Positions 24,434 through 32,292 of a stretch of DNA of 35,012 nt are shown here, piece by piece. This stretch comes from DATEHG01 sp041691295. GTDB taxonomy: Bacteria; Gemmatimonadota; Gemmatimonadetes; Gemmatimonadales; GWC2-71-9. Positions within the stretch are counted from its first letter, which is position 1; every line of letters begins with the position of its first letter. The stretch spans positions 1 to 35,012 of the forward strand of contig JBEPVA010000012.1 in the NCBI GenBank assembly GCA_041691295.1, written 5' to 3'. A program made the position numbers and the translations under genes. The notes below the pieces were generated by a model. The model was not told the DNA's origin. It searched no databases and saw only the letters and a program-made list of their open reading frames with translations.

Positions 24434-25192
24434 GTGCTCAATCCACGCCCTGGCTCCCGTTTCGTCCTGTCCCTGGGCATCGTCCTGCTGGCGGCGGCCT
24501 GGGTCGGGTGCAACTCCCCGACCATCAATGGCAACGATCCGGGTGGCGGGGGCGGCGGGACTGGCGTAGCCAGCCGAGTCCACATCACCGGCCAGCCCTC
24601 GGCGGTCCTGGCGGGCCTCGCCATCGTTCCGGCGATCAGGGTCGTGATCGCGGATTCGAGCCTGGTGGCCGTCACCTCCTCCAACGCACCGGTGACCCTC
24701 TCGCTGGTGCCGAACAACGGCGCCGCCCTGCACGGCACCGTGACCCGGAACGCAGTGAGTGGTACCGCCGTGCTGGGCGGAGTGTCGGTCGACAGCGTCG
24801 GCGTGTACCAGATCATCGCCAGCTCACCGGGGCTGGCCAGCGACACCAGCCTCCAGTTCACCGTCGGCGTGCCGGTGGCCGACACCGTCGTCATCGACCT
24901 CGGCAGCACCACGGTGGATACCGTCGGCCAGATCGTGTTCGTCAGCGAACGGAACGGATCGGCCAACCCGGCCGTCGATACCCTGCCGGTCGGCGGAGTG
25001 GTCCACTGGCACTGGCGCGGCAGCCGGACTCACGGAGTGCTGCTGGCCTCGAGCATCGACCCGCTGTTCTACGTCAGCGGCCAATTCGCCGCTCCAAAAG
25101 AGCTGTTCTTCACCATGAACACTGGCGGCAGCTACAGCTACACCTGTTCGGTCCACGGCGCCGCGATGAGCGGCACCGTCGTGGTGCGGTGA
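24434..25192 (+). CDS. Lipoprotein cupredoxin with N-terminal Ig-like domain (second of three)
   Basis: The protein has 252 residues. The start is a GTG at 24434 with GGAGGT five bases upstream; upstream codons run through the hairpin and are rejected. The lipobox ends at Cys26 (AAAWVGC), then a Gly-rich linker, an Ig-like domain at about 48-150 (VHITGQPSAVLAGLAIVP) and a plastocyanin-like domain. Copper ligands are H200 (RTHGV), C238, H241 and M245 (YTCSVHGAAMSG). Both the layout and the shared NGSANPAVDTL stretch show it is a paralogue of the gene before it. Confidence 0.85.
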   Translation: MLNPRPGSRFVLSLGIVLLAAAWVGCNSPTINGNDPGGGGGGTGVASRVHITGQPSAVLAGLAIVPAIRVVIADSSLVAVTSSNAPVTLSLVPNNGAALHGTVTRNAVSGTAVLGGVSVDSVGVYQIIASSPGLASDTSLQFTVGVPVADTVVIDLGSTTVDTVGQIVFVSERNGSANPAVDTLPVGGVVHWHWRGSRTHGVLLASSIDPLFYVSGQFAAPKELFFTMNTGGSYSYTCSVHGAAMSGTVVVR

Positions 25193-25236
25193 CCGGTTTG
25201 GATGTATCGTTGGGCAGGATTCTTCGAGGGGGATGC

Positions 25237-25620
25237 ATGGGGTTTCGGACGGCGGGCATGACGGTTACGGCGCTGGCATTGGTGGCGGCCTGCGGAGGCG
25301 GTGGAACCACCAACCCTCCTAATCCGCCGCCATCGGCGGTGACCATCAGTTTAATCGGAACCGGAGCGCCTGCCTTCAGCCCGGCGATCGATACCCTTGC
25401 TGTCGGCGGAACCGTCACATGGCAGTGGGATGCGGCCCAGCATGATGTGACCTCCTACGGGACGCCGTCATTCATTAATATTCCGGGTCACACCGGGGTG
25501 CAGGCACCCCAGACGATTTTTCCCAATGCCGGCACCTACAAATTCGTCTGTCAGAACCACGGCACCAATCCCACGCCTGCGACATGCAGCGGGATGTGTG
25601 GCACCCTGGTCGTGAAATAG
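25237..25620 (+). CDS. Short lipoprotein cupredoxin with altered copper loop (third of three)
   Basis: The protein has 127 residues. ATG 25237 has GAGGGGG as ribosome site. The lipobox ends at Cys19 (LALVAAC). There is no Ig-like domain; the cupredoxin domain starts at once (AIDTLAVGGTVTWQW, also found in the two neighbours). Ligands are H69 (AQHDVTSYG), C105 and H108 (FVCQNHG), but the likely Met ligand, M120, comes 12 residues after the His instead of 4. The insertion brings two extra cysteines (C117, C121) that could form a disulfide. The copper loop should be larger than in plastocyanin. Confidence 0.85.
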   Translation: MGFRTAGMTVTALALVAACGGGGTTNPPNPPPSAVTISLIGTGAPAFSPAIDTLAVGGTVTWQWDAAQHDVTSYGTPSFINIPGHTGVQAPQTIFPNAGTYKFVCQNHGTNPTPATCSGMCGTLVVK

Positions 25621-25630
25621 CCCGGCCCGG

Positions 25631-27292
25631 TTACTGGCTGTCGAATTCGGGGAGCGCCGCAGCCGGCCCTCCCCGTTTTTCATGGCGGAACTCTGGAGCG
25701 GTATCGAGCAGCTCGTAGTAACGTGCCACTTCGAGAGCCTGCTGCTCCGTGCTCCAGCCCAGCTCCCGCGCCAGCAGCACCGCCGCCCGCATCGTGGCGG
25801 CCCTGCCATGGTCGGCGGTCTCGTAGAACAGGTGCAACCGCCGGATCATGACATCCTCGATCCGGATCGGCAGCTCGCGGCGGGCGATGTGGATGACCTC
25901 GGCCTCAATGGCTGGATGAGCGGGGTCGAGTGGAGTCATCAGCCCGCGCTCTTCGCGCACCAGGTTGAAGATGGCCGCCATCTCGGTGCCGTAATGCCGC
26001 CAGAGGTGCACCACGGTCGACATCGAAAGGCCGAGGTCGAGACCGGCCTGGCGGAACGAGGTGTGATCGGGGACCTCACCGCCGGGCAGCGCCTCACGGT
26101 CGGTGCCCGGGGACGGCAATCGCGGAAAGCCGCGCTCCTTGCGGAGTGACTCGGCCACCATGTCCACCAGCTCCGCCGCCATTGAGCGGAAAGTGGTGAG
26201 CTTGCCGCCGGCAATGGTGTACATCCCGCCGCCGCCCCGCACGATCCGGTGCTCGCGTGAGCGCTGCGAGGGCCCGAGTTTCGGGTCGGCCAGCAGCAGC
26301 GGGCGGAGGCCGGCCCAGGCGGACAGCACATCGTCGTCGTTCAGGTGGGCGTTCGGGAAGTAGGCGTTGGCGGAGCGGAGCAGGTAGGTGACATCCTCGG
26401 CCAGCGGTCCGACTTCATCGGCCGACTCGGTCGTGGTGGTGTCGGTGGTGCCGATATAGCTGAACGGCCCCCAGGGCAGGGCAAACATGATCCGGCCATC
26501 GAGCGGGCTGGTCATGGTGATGGCTTCCTGGTGCCCCAGGCGCGAGCGACGGACCAGGACGTGCGCGCCCTTGGTCATGCCGAGCATCGGGGTGGCGGCC
26601 GGATCCTCGATCCGGCGCAGCCGGTCGGACCAGGGACCGGTGGCGTTGACCACGGCCGCGGCGCGAATCACGCCGGTTTGACCGGTGAGCTGGTCCTCGA
26701 TGGTGGCCCCGCTGATCCGGCCACTCTCCCGGTTCAGCCCCTTGACCGACATATAATTCGCCACCGTGGCGCCGTGACTGATGGCGGACCGGATCACGGC
26801 CAGCGTCAGGCGGGCGTCATCGCACTGGGCGTCGTAGTAGCGGGCCCCGCCGGTGAGGCCCCGGCTCTTGAGGGCCGGTTCCATCCGGAGCAGGGTGCGC
26901 TTGCCGAGGATGCGCGGTCGCCGCACATTGCGGAACAGCGAAAGCGCTTCGTACAACCAGACGCCTGCCGCTACTTTCCAGAGCGGGACCCGGTCGCCAC
27001 GGTGGACCGGAAAGATGAACGGGAGCGGCCGGACCAGGTGCGGGGCAATACGGAGCAGGGTATGGCGCTCCCGGCTGGCTTCGAACACCAGGTGCAGGGC
27101 GCCCTCCTCGAGGTAGCGCAGCCCGCCGTGGATCAGGCGGCTGGAGTGGGAACTGGTGCCGGCGCCGAAGTCGCGCTGGTCCACCAGGGCAGTCGACAGG
27201 CCGCGCATGGCGGCGTCACGCGCGATTCCGGCGCCGGTGATTCCGCCGCCGATGACCAGCAGATCTACCGGCTCGCGAGTCAGCCGGTCCAA
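25631..27292 (-). CDS. glpD: Glycerol-3-phosphate dehydrogenase, FAD-dependent
   Basis: The protein has 553 residues from a TTG at 27292. It has the FAD fold VDLLVIGGGITGAGIARDAA from residue 9, the GlpD signature GAGTSSHSSRLIHGGLRYLE, TTDTTT in the substrate domain and a C-terminal DAO_C helical domain. It oxidises glycerol-3-phosphate to dihydroxyacetone phosphate and passes electrons to quinone. No ATG or GTG start exists near the N-terminus; the TTG is the best candidate, and a CTG upstream at about 27314 would overlap the divergent gene. Only 9 bp separate it from the methyltransferase start. It converges with the third cupredoxin gene, 10 bp apart. Confidence 0.92.
   Translation of the reverse strand: MDRLTREPVDLLVIGGGITGAGIARDAAMRGLSTALVDQRDFGAGTSSHSSRLIHGGLRYLEEGALHLVFEASRERHTLLRIAPHLVRPLPFIFPVHRGDRVPLWKVAAGVWLYEALSLFRNVRRPRILGKRTLLRMEPALKSRGLTGGARYYDAQCDDARLTLAVIRSAISHGATVANYMSVKGLNRESGRISGATIEDQLTGQTGVIRAAAVVNATGPWSDRLRRIEDPAATPMLGMTKGAHVLVRRSRLGHQEAITMTSPLDGRIMFALPWGPFSYIGTTDTTTTESADEVGPLAEDVTYLLRSANAYFPNAHLNDDDVLSAWAGLRPLLLADPKLGPSQRSREHRIVRGGGGMYTIAGGKLTTFRSMAAELVDMVAESLRKERGFPRLPSPGTDREALPGGEVPDHTSFRQAGLDLGLSMSTVVHLWRHYGTEMAAIFNLVREERGLMTPLDPAHPAIEAEVIHIARRELPIRIEDVMIRRLHLFYETADHGRAATMRAAVLLARELGWSTEQQALEVARYYELLDTAPEFRHEKRGGPAAALPEFDSQ
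25648..25680 (+). terminator. Terminator of the cupredoxin gene, inside the glpD 3' end
   Basis: CGGGGAG (25648-25654) pairs with CTCCCCG (25669-25675), followed by five T. The loop is 14 bases. On the plus strand it lies 28 bp after the third cupredoxin gene; on the minus strand it is coding sequence of glpD. Confidence 0.6.
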
Positions 27293-27301
27293 TGAGGCTC
27301 G

Positions 27302-27865
27302 ATGCCACAGACTTCCGTGGGAACCCCGGCGCCCGTGCTCTACATTTCCCGGCCCAGCCCCTGGCTGTTCTGGCACGATCATCGAATCCAATCCGGAGCC
27401 CGGGTGCTCGACCTGGCCTGCGGCGAGGGGCGCCATGGTCTGCTGGCCGCCCAGCGCGGCGGCGTCGTGACGGCCATCGATCGTGATGCCGCCAAGCTCG
27501 ACATCGGCAAGGAAGCCGCCTCGCGCCTCGGGTTGACCATCGACTGGCGCTGTGCCGACCTCGAGGGCGAATGGCCCCAGCTGGGCCAGTTCGACGTGGT
27601 CCTGGTCTTCAATTATCTGGACCGCCGCCGCATGCCGGCCATCCGCGAGCTGGTGGCACCCAATGGGCTGCTGATAATGGAAACCTTTCTGGACTGGCAG
27701 CGGGACCTGGGCTGGGGACCGACATCGCCCGATCACCTGCTGCAGCCTGGGGAGCTGGCGGAGCTCGCCAAGCCGCTCGAAATGATCCACGGCCGGGAAG
27801 TCTACGAGCCGCTCGATGCCGGCCGCCAGCGCGCCGTGGCCAGCATCGTCGCCCAGAGACGGTAG
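27302..27865 (+). CDS. Class I SAM-dependent methyltransferase (TehB-like)
   Basis: The protein has 187 residues. The SAM motif I is ARVLDLACGEGRHGLLAAQRG near residue 33; motif II is VTAIDRD; later comes FDVVLVFNYLDRRRMPAI. The compact fold resembles TehB/UbiE-type small-molecule methyltransferases. The substrate is unknown. It lies 12 bp before fadI and may be co-transcribed with it. Its ATG is 9 bp from the divergent glpD start, so promoters of the two genes must overlap coding sequence. Confidence 0.8.
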   Translation: MPQTSVGTPAPVLYISRPSPWLFWHDHRIQSGARVLDLACGEGRHGLLAAQRGGVVTAIDRDAAKLDIGKEAASRLGLTIDWRCADLEGEWPQLGQFDVVLVFNYLDRRRMPAIRELVAPNGLLIMETFLDWQRDLGWGPTSPDHLLQPGELAELAKPLEMIHGREVYEPLDAGRQRAVASIVAQRR

Positions 27866-27877
27866 CGGGAATATATC

Positions 27878-29167
27878 ATGGGACTTCCGTCCCGACGGGT
27901 GGCGCTGGTCGCCGGAGTCCGTACCCCGTTTGCCCGCAGCGGCACCGTCTTCCGCGATCTCACCGCCGTCCAGCTGGCCCGCCGTGCCGCCCAGGAACTG
28001 CTGATCCGCACCGGTATCGACGGCCGCCAGATCGACGAGGTGGTCTTCGGCCAGGTCATCCCGTCGGTCCTGGCGCCCAATCTTGCCCGTGAAGTCAGCC
28101 TGCTGCCCCAGCTTCCGAAGGACATACCGGCGTTTTCGATCAACCGGGCCTGCGCCTCCGGCGGCCAGGCCATCAGCTACGCCTACGACCAGATCACCCT
28201 CGGTCACGCCGATATCGTGCTGGCCGGCGGCGCCGAATCGCTGTCCGACATCCCGATCCTGCACAGCAAGCGGATGAGCAAGCTGCTGGTCGATGCCAGC
28301 AAGGCCAAGTCGGTCGGCCAGCGGCTGGGCATCTTTGCCAAGGCCCGGCTCAAGGACCTGGTGCCGGTTTCCCCAGCCATTGCCGAGCCGTCCACCGGCG
28401 AATCGATGGGCCAGTCGGCCGAGAAGATGGCCAAGGAAAACGGCATCGGGCGCGAGGCGCAGGACCGGCTGGCGCTGCTGTCGCACCAGCGGGCCGCGGC
28501 GGCCCAGACCGATGGTCGTCTCGGCCTCGAGATCGCGCCGATGCCGGCCGGACCGAAGAGCGATGAGGTGGTGGTCACCGACAACCTGATCCGGCCCGAT
28601 ACCACGTTCGAGGTGCTGTCGGCGCTGAAGCCGGTATTCGATCGCAAGTACGGCTCGGTCACCGCCGGCAACAGCTCACCGCTGACCGACGGCGCATCGG
28701 CCGTGCTGCTGATGGCGGAAGACAATGCCCGCGCCCTGGGCTATGAACCGCTGGCCTATATCCGGAGTTACGCGGTGGCCGCGGTCGATCCCGGCTGGCA
28801 GCTCCTGATGGGGCCGGTCTTCGCGGTGCCGCTGGCGCTCGATCGGGCCGGCATCACCTGGAAGGACCTGGGACTGGTCGAGATTCACGAAGCCTTTGCG
28901 GCCCAGGTGCTGTCGAATGCCCAGGCCTGGGGTTCGAAGGAATGGGCCGAGCGGCTGGGGCGGTCGGAGCCGGTGGGAGAGGTGGACTGGACCAAGACCA
29001 ACGTCATGGGTGGCTCGATTGCCATCGGCCATCCGTTCGGCGCCACCGGCGCCAGGATCGCGACATCGCTGGCCAACGAAATGAAGCGGCGCGATGTGCA
29101 GTTCGGGCTGATCTCGATCTGCGCGCAGGGTGGAATGGGGTTTGCGATGGTCCTGGAGCGCCGGTGA
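27878..29167 (+). CDS. fadI: Acetyl-CoA acyltransferase (3-ketoacyl-CoA thiolase)
   Basis: The protein has 429 residues. It has the thiolase nucleophile C92 in SINRACASGGQAIS, the EIHEAFAAQVL His motif and the C-terminal SICAQGGMGFAMVLER with the second active Cys. GNSSPLTDGASAVLLM is also typical. Length and the GxxSPLTDGA region fit the FadI/mitochondrial beta-type rather than the biosynthetic AtoB type. It carries out the last step of fatty acid beta-oxidation, with FadJ encoded next. Confidence 0.93.
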   Translation: MGLPSRRVALVAGVRTPFARSGTVFRDLTAVQLARRAAQELLIRTGIDGRQIDEVVFGQVIPSVLAPNLAREVSLLPQLPKDIPAFSINRACASGGQAISYAYDQITLGHADIVLAGGAESLSDIPILHSKRMSKLLVDASKAKSVGQRLGIFAKARLKDLVPVSPAIAEPSTGESMGQSAEKMAKENGIGREAQDRLALLSHQRAAAAQTDGRLGLEIAPMPAGPKSDEVVVTDNLIRPDTTFEVLSALKPVFDRKYGSVTAGNSSPLTDGASAVLLMAEDNARALGYEPLAYIRSYAVAAVDPGWQLLMGPVFAVPLALDRAGITWKDLGLVEIHEAFAAQVLSNAQAWGSKEWAERLGRSEPVGEVDWTKTNVMGGSIAIGHPFGATGARIATSLANEMKRRDVQFGLISICAQGGMGFAMVLERR

Positions 29168-29183
29168 GCACGCTGCGCGGGGA

Positions 29184-29290
29184 GGTTCACGGTTCACGGT
29201 GCATGACGGTGCGCGGTTCACGGTGCACGGTACTCATCCATGCAAGGAAACGTGGCGCCGAGCAGAATCGTGAACCGTGTACTGTGAACC
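29184..29290. repeat. Heptad-repeat inverted pair between fadI and fadJ
   Basis: GGTTCAC occurs twice in tandem from 29184, then degenerate words (GGTGCAT, GGTTCAC, GGTGCAC) to 29135+; the left array spans 29184-29135 plus 100, that is 29184-29235 with one 3-bp phase slip. The right array is GTGAACC, GTGTACT, GTGAACC at 29270-29290. The arms are complementary. The right arm ends 7 bp before the fadJ ATG and could hide its ribosome site. Confidence 0.85.
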
Positions 29291-29297
29291 TCGTCGC

Positions 29298-31430
29298 ATG
29301 ACCGCGTTCACCACGGAAAACGAATCCGGCATCGCGATCATCACCTTCGATCTCGAGGGCGAGCCGGTCAACAAGCTGACCGCCGCGGTGCGGGACGAGT
29401 TCACCGCGCTGCTGGCCCGGCTGCGGGCCGATACCTCTGTTCGCGCCATCATCTTCCAGTCGGGCAAGCCGGACAATTTTATTGCCGGCGCCGACATCGA
29501 GGAGTTCACCCAGCTCACCACCCAGGCTGAACTGGAGTCGATGAGCCGGGCGGGCCAGGAAATGCTGTTCGCGGTAGCCGACTCCCCGAAGCCGATCGTG
29601 GCCGCCATCCACGGCGCCTGCCTCGGCGGCGGACTCGAACTGGCGCTGGCCTGCCAGTACCGGATCTGCACCGACCACCCCAAGACTTCGCTCGGCCTGC
29701 CCGAAGTGCAGCTGGGCCTGATTCCCGGCGCCGGTGGCTGCCAGCGGCTGCCCAAACTGATCGGCGCCAGCCCGGCCCTCGACATCATCCTGGCCGGCAA
29801 GAGTGTGCCCGGCGTCAAGGCGTACAAACTCGGCATCGTGGACGAATGCGTGCCGCCGAGCATCCTGAGCCGGACGGCCACTGCCGCGGCGGAGCGGCTG
29901 GTGGCCAAGGGGGCGCCGCAGCGTCCGGCCCGCCCACTCGGGTTCAAGGGCGCGCTGCTCGACCGCAATCCGCTGGGCCGCCGGCTGATCTACCGGACCG
30001 CCCGCGCGGCGGTGCTCAAGAAGACCGGCGGTCACTACCCCGCGCCGCTGGCCGCGCTGGAAGCGGTGGAGGCCGGACTGGAGCGGGGCGGCCGGGAGGG
30101 CTACGCCGTCGAGCACCGCAAGTTCGGTGAGCTGGCTGTCGGCGAGGTCTCCCGCAGGCTGGTGCAACTCTTTTTTGCCACCAATGCACTCAAGAAGGAC
30201 GACGGCGTCCCGCCCGGCACCGCGACCGCCCACCCGGTGCGGCGACTCGGCGTGATCGGCTCGGGGTTCATGGGATCCGGAATCGCGGGCACCGCGGTCA
30301 GCACGGCCGAGGTGGAAGTCCGGATGCGGGACACCGAATGGCCCCGGATCGGGAAAGGACTGCGCGCCTCGATGAGCATCCTCGAGGGCCAGTTGCTCCG
30401 GAAGAAGATCACCCGCTACCAGCTGGAGCGGCTCTCGGCGCTGCTGTCGGGCACCACCGATTATTCCGGATTCGACCGGATCGACCTGGTCATCGAGGCG
30501 GTGTTCGAGGATCTGGCGGTCAAGCGCGCCGTGCTGCGTGAGGTCGAGGGGGCCACCAGCCCCGAGACGATCTTTGCCACCAACACCTCGACGATCCCGA
30601 TCAGCCAGATCGCCGAGCCGGCGATGCGGCCGGAGAAGGTCATCGGGATGCATTTCTTCTCGCCGGTCGAGAAGATGCCACTGCTCGAGATCATTCCCAC
30701 CGCCCGGACCAGCGCCGAGACGATCGTGACCGCGGTGCACTTCGGCCGCAAGCTGGGCAAGACCGTCATCGTGGTCCGCGATTTTCCGGGCTTCTGGGTC
30801 AACCGGATCCTGACGCCGTATCTCAATGAAGCGGGACGGCTGTTTGCCGAGGGCACGCCAATCGAGGTCATCGACCGGGTGATGACCAGGTTCGGCTTTC
30901 CGGTCGGGCCGATTGCCTTGATCGACGAGGTCGGACTCGACGTGGCCTCGAAGGCCGGCAAGGTGATGCACGAAGCGTTCGGCGAACGACTGCTGCCCTC
31001 GGACGTCATCGCGAAGATGCTGGCCGATGGCCGCACCGGCCGGAAGAGCGGGAAAGGCTTTTACCACTATCTCGATGGCCACAAGACCGGCGCCGATGAG
31101 CGGGTGTACGATCTGCTCGGCATCCGGCCTCAGGACACCCACAGCCCGGAGACCATCGAGCAGCGGCTGGTCTACTCGATGCTCAACGAAGCGGCCATGG
31201 CCGCGATGGAGGGCGTCATCCGCACCCCGCGCGATGGCGACATCGGCGCCATCTTCGGGATCGGCTTCCCGCCATTCCGGGGCGGGCCGCTCCGGATGAT
31301 CGATGATGTCGGGGCCACCAAGGTGGTCACCATTCTGCGGGAGCTGGCCACCCAGTTCGGCGACCGGTTTGCGCCGGCTCCGCGGCTGGTCGAAAAGGCC
31401 GAGCGCAATGAGCGGTTCTATCCGCGCTGA
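29298..31430 (+). CDS. fadJ: Fatty acid oxidation complex alpha subunit: enoyl-CoA hydratase/3-hydroxyacyl-CoA dehydrogenase
   Basis: The protein has 710 residues. The hydratase domain is N-terminal: IAGADIEEFTQL (oxyanion loop), HGACLGGGLELALACQYRI and LPEVQLGLIPGAGGCQRLPK. The dehydrogenase domain begins about residue 312 with the NAD fold RLGVIGSGFMGSGIAG and includes MHFFSPVEKMPLLEII with the catalytic His; the C-terminal 3HCDH domains have GFWVNRILTPYLNEA and GKGFYHY. The architecture is that of FadJ/FadB. It acts with the upstream FadI thiolase. The start at ATG 29298 (MTAFTTENESG) was preferred over a GTG inside the repeat. Confidence 0.94.
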   Translation: MTAFTTENESGIAIITFDLEGEPVNKLTAAVRDEFTALLARLRADTSVRAIIFQSGKPDNFIAGADIEEFTQLTTQAELESMSRAGQEMLFAVADSPKPIVAAIHGACLGGGLELALACQYRICTDHPKTSLGLPEVQLGLIPGAGGCQRLPKLIGASPALDIILAGKSVPGVKAYKLGIVDECVPPSILSRTATAAAERLVAKGAPQRPARPLGFKGALLDRNPLGRRLIYRTARAAVLKKTGGHYPAPLAALEAVEAGLERGGREGYAVEHRKFGELAVGEVSRRLVQLFFATNALKKDDGVPPGTATAHPVRRLGVIGSGFMGSGIAGTAVSTAEVEVRMRDTEWPRIGKGLRASMSILEGQLLRKKITRYQLERLSALLSGTTDYSGFDRIDLVIEAVFEDLAVKRAVLREVEGATSPETIFATNTSTIPISQIAEPAMRPEKVIGMHFFSPVEKMPLLEIIPTARTSAETIVTAVHFGRKLGKTVIVVRDFPGFWVNRILTPYLNEAGRLFAEGTPIEVIDRVMTRFGFPVGPIALIDEVGLDVASKAGKVMHEAFGERLLPSDVIAKMLADGRTGRKSGKGFYHYLDGHKTGADERVYDLLGIRPQDTHSPETIEQRLVYSMLNEAAMAAMEGVIRTPRDGDIGAIFGIGFPPFRGGPLRMIDDVGATKVVTILRELATQFGDRFAPAPRLVEKAERNERFYPR

Positions 31431-31433
31431 TCG

Positions 31434-32177
31434 ATGCTGAGCCAGGCTGCGCTCAAACACCAGCCTGGCGGCGAGCAGTACTTTCGCTGGCGCGGCGGCG
31501 AGATCCGGCGGATCGAGGGCTTCGCCGACGCGGTGTTCGCGTTTGCCGTCACCCTGCTGGTCGTGTCCCTCGAAGTGCCCCGGACCTACCACGAATTGCT
31601 CGGCGCCATGGCGGGGTTCCTGCCGTTCGCGATTTCGTTCGCCATGCTGTTCTGGCTCTGGTACCAGCACTACCTGTTCTACCGCCGCTATGCCCTTGAA
31701 GACCTGACCAGCACCCTGCTGACCGCGGTGCTGCTGTTCGTGGTGCTGTTCTATGTCTATCCGCTCAAGTTTCTGTGGACCGCCATGACCCGGATCGTGC
31801 TGCGGACCGGTCTCACGGTGGCCCTGCCGGGTGGCGGATCCGAGCCGATGATCGAGGCGGCCCAGATCAAGGGATTGATGGGAATCTTCTCGGCGGGATA
31901 CATCGCCGTCTTCCTGGTGTTTGCCGCGATGTACCACCATGCCTGGCGGCGGCGCGAGTTCCTGCAGCTGTCACCGCTCGAGCAGTTGATGACGCGGGCG
32001 CACCGGACCGAAAGCCTGCTGATGGTGCTGGTCGGCATCGCATCGGTGGTGGGCGCACTGGTGGGTGGAGGGCTGACCTGGCTGTCCTACCTGAGCTACT
32101 GGGCCATCGGTCCGCTGCAGTGGTGGTACTGGAGCCGGGTGGACAAGGTCCGCCGGCCTCTCCTGGCCATGGAATGA
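31434..32177 (+). CDS. TMEM175-family (DUF1211) potassium channel-like protein
   Basis: The protein has 247 residues and about six transmembrane helices. The family signature in the first helix reads RIEGFADAVFAFAVTLLVV, matching the RxxxFSDAVFAIAxTLL pattern with Ala31 in place of Ser. Helix 2 and after (AMLFWLWYQHYLFYRRY) also fit. Bacterial TMEM175 proteins form K+ channels, with the first-helix residues lining the gate. The ATG lies 3 bp after the fadJ stop, so it is probably translated from the same mRNA. Its stop codon lies within the left arm of a repeat element. Confidence 0.82.
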   Translation: MLSQAALKHQPGGEQYFRWRGGEIRRIEGFADAVFAFAVTLLVVSLEVPRTYHELLGAMAGFLPFAISFAMLFWLWYQHYLFYRRYALEDLTSTLLTAVLLFVVLFYVYPLKFLWTAMTRIVLRTGLTVALPGGGSEPMIEAAQIKGLMGIFSAGYIAVFLVFAAMYHHAWRRREFLQLSPLEQLMTRAHRTESLLMVLVGIASVVGALVGGGLTWLSYLSYWAIGPLQWWYWSRVDKVRRPLLAME

Positions 32178-32278
32178 CACGGATCGATCGGGACCTGCTT
32201 TCAGTTTGTCACGTGCTGCAGCTGTTTCGCGAACAGTACTCTGGCTGACCGAGGACCTATCCGTGTTCATCCGTGGCC
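32165..32278. repeat. 114-bp element with terminal inverted repeats of the GGATGAACACGG family
   Basis: The right arm, 32259-32278, is the reverse complement of GGCCACGGATGAACACGGAT, 19 of 20 identical to 18907-18926. The left arm at 32165-32184 matches at 16 of 20 and includes the last two codons and stop of the TMEM175-like gene. The interiors of the two elements are not alike. Confidence 0.55.
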
Positions 32279-32292
32279 ACAGTGCCGGCCTG

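Noticed and set aside
25233..25235. ATG at 25233 as start of the third cupredoxin
   Set aside because: It is out of frame with the lipobox and copper domain; the ATG at 25237 is in frame.
27293..28486. Long in-frame extension upstream of glpD on the minus strand
   Set aside because: It covers the methyltransferase and fadI genes in antisense; homology to GlpD begins only near 27270.
29187..31940. 917-codon minus-strand open frame opposite fadJ
   Set aside because: Antisense shadow of a strongly conserved enzyme, with no ribosome site and no domain.
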